Assembly (NCBI GenBank): GCA_025210735.1
Contig: JAOARD010000053.1
Location: 50,960-114,959, forward strand
Length of the DNA stretch: 64,000 nucleotides
Source of the DNA: Bacteroidales bacterium
GTDB taxonomy: Bacteria; Bacteroidota; Bacteroidia; Bacteroidales; UBA6680
Direction: 5' to 3'
The notes below the pieces were generated by a model. That model was not told the DNA's origin and ran no database searches. It worked only from the letters and a program-made list of their open reading frames with translations. The translations under genes were made by a program, and so were the position numbers. Positions 63,647-64,000 of the stretch are shown here, in pieces. The number at the start of each line of letters is the position of its first letter. Position 1 is the stretch's first letter.

Positions 63647-64000
63647 ATGGAGAAGAAAAACCAAAACACCCCCGGTTTTGGAGGGAGTAATGGTGGTAAC
63701 CCCACCCCATCCCAGGGTGGCATCCGCGATACGCGTCATCTGGCGGCACAGAACATGGGTAACCGCGATACCAGACACCTTGGAGCAATGTTTAATGGTC
63801 AGGGATCATCCGGCGGTGGTGGATCAGAGGGTGGCTCAGGAACCAAAAACGATGTATCACAACAAGGCACACAATCTATAATAAACATGCCCAAAGGCGG
63901 CGGAGCAATACAGGGCATAGGCGAGAAGTTTGAGACCAACCCTGTAACCGGAACATACTCAATGAGTGTACCACTGGCAATAAGCCCCGGACGCTCAGGC
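63647..64000 (+). CDS. SpvB/TcB-like toxin, N-terminal fragment (runs off the window)
   Basis: An open frame of 118 codons continues beyond the end of the window. The N-terminus is Gly/Asn-rich and repetitive: GGIRDTRHLAAQNMG and then RDTRHLGAMFNGQGSSGGGG. From about residue 78 it matches the opening of SpvB/TcaC (Tc toxin B-type) proteins as I know them: IINMPKGGGAIQGIGEKF, then ETNPVTGTYSMSVPLAISPG. Tc B subunits form part of a cocoon holding a C-terminal toxin. No Sec signal is visible. Only the beginning can be judged here; the toxin part lies outside. Confidence 0.8.
   Translation, partial: MEKKNQNTPGFGGSNGGNPTPSQGGIRDTRHLAAQNMGNRDTRHLGAMFNGQGSSGGGGSEGGSGTKNDVSQQGTQSIINMPKGGGAIQGIGEKFETNPVTGTYSMSVPLAISPGRSG

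Noticed and set aside
1..64000. tRNA or rRNA genes
   Set aside because: No cloverleaf with a GGTTCGAATCC-like T arm or rRNA-like conserved block was seen; a covariance search would be decisive.

Overview
The window is AT-rich chromosomal DNA from a member of the Bacteroidota, most likely a Bacteroidales/Marinilabiliales-type organism. Evidence: several large secreted proteins end in type IX secretion (T9SS) type A sorting domains; the ATP synthase cluster has the bacteroidete arrangement (bactofilin, AtpZ/I, atpB-E-F-H-A-G, without atpD/atpC beside it); promoters look like TTTG/TAnnTTTG rather than sigma70; start codons are preceded by A-rich stretches instead of Shine-Dalgarno motifs; and there are DUF2723/GT117, EFR1-type ferredoxin and signal peptide-TPR-TM-HTH regulators.

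Layout. 0.1-5.3 kb: a five-gene export-like operon (LolA-like periplasmic protein, two FtsX/MacB permeases, a LolD-like ATPase, an outer-membrane barrel protein). 5.4-11.4 kb: bactofilin and F-type ATP synthase (a, c, b, delta, alpha, gamma), closed by a strong terminator. 11.5-17.2 kb: a four-domain persulfide/sulfur-transfer flavoprotein, L-aspartate oxidase and two small membrane proteins. 17.6-19.6 kb: a type II restriction-modification pair, convergent and overlapping, with a MerR-like HTH fused to the methyltransferase. 19.7-19.94 kb: a degenerate 20/21-bp tandem array. 20.1-25.4 kb: an unknown helical protein and three tandem effector-like paralogues with nearly constant N-terminal leaders and diverged Cys/His bodies. 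25.4-32.5 kb: a metalloprotease-propeller-barrel protein, an EFR1-type ferredoxin and a GT117-type membrane glycosyltransferase. 32.6-43.5 kb: two large T9SS substrates, an FG-GAP/InlB-repeat protein and a 2133-residue clostripain-type (C11) protease/adhesin. 43.7-45.5 kb: a single-domain rhodanese and an unknown exported protein.

45.6-61.0 kb holds a duplicated module. Each copy has a membrane-anchored TPR-HTH regulator, divergent from an Asp-box (BNR) lipoprotein and a leucine-rich-repeat/Ig/cadherin T9SS surface protein. The two copies share a conserved divergent control region of about 350 bp and are separated by a Cache-HAMP-GAF sensor and by long gene-poor stretches containing hairpins. 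The arrangement suggests two parallel surface systems, each controlled by its own regulator.

61.2-64.0 kb: a small membrane protein, an ElaA-type acetyltransferase, a REP-associated tyrosine transposase flanked by palindromes of the REP type (further copies at 55.1 and 61.8 kb), and the beginning of an SpvB/TcB-like toxin that runs off the window.

Two dispersed sequence families deserve attention: the REP palindromes sharing the core ACGTTGC-NN-GCAACGT, and a leader element of about 70-95 bp that sits directly against start codons at five places, possibly encoding a tiny upstream peptide and pairing with the downstream start. No tRNA, rRNA, CRISPR array or complete insertion sequence other than the REP transposase was recognised.
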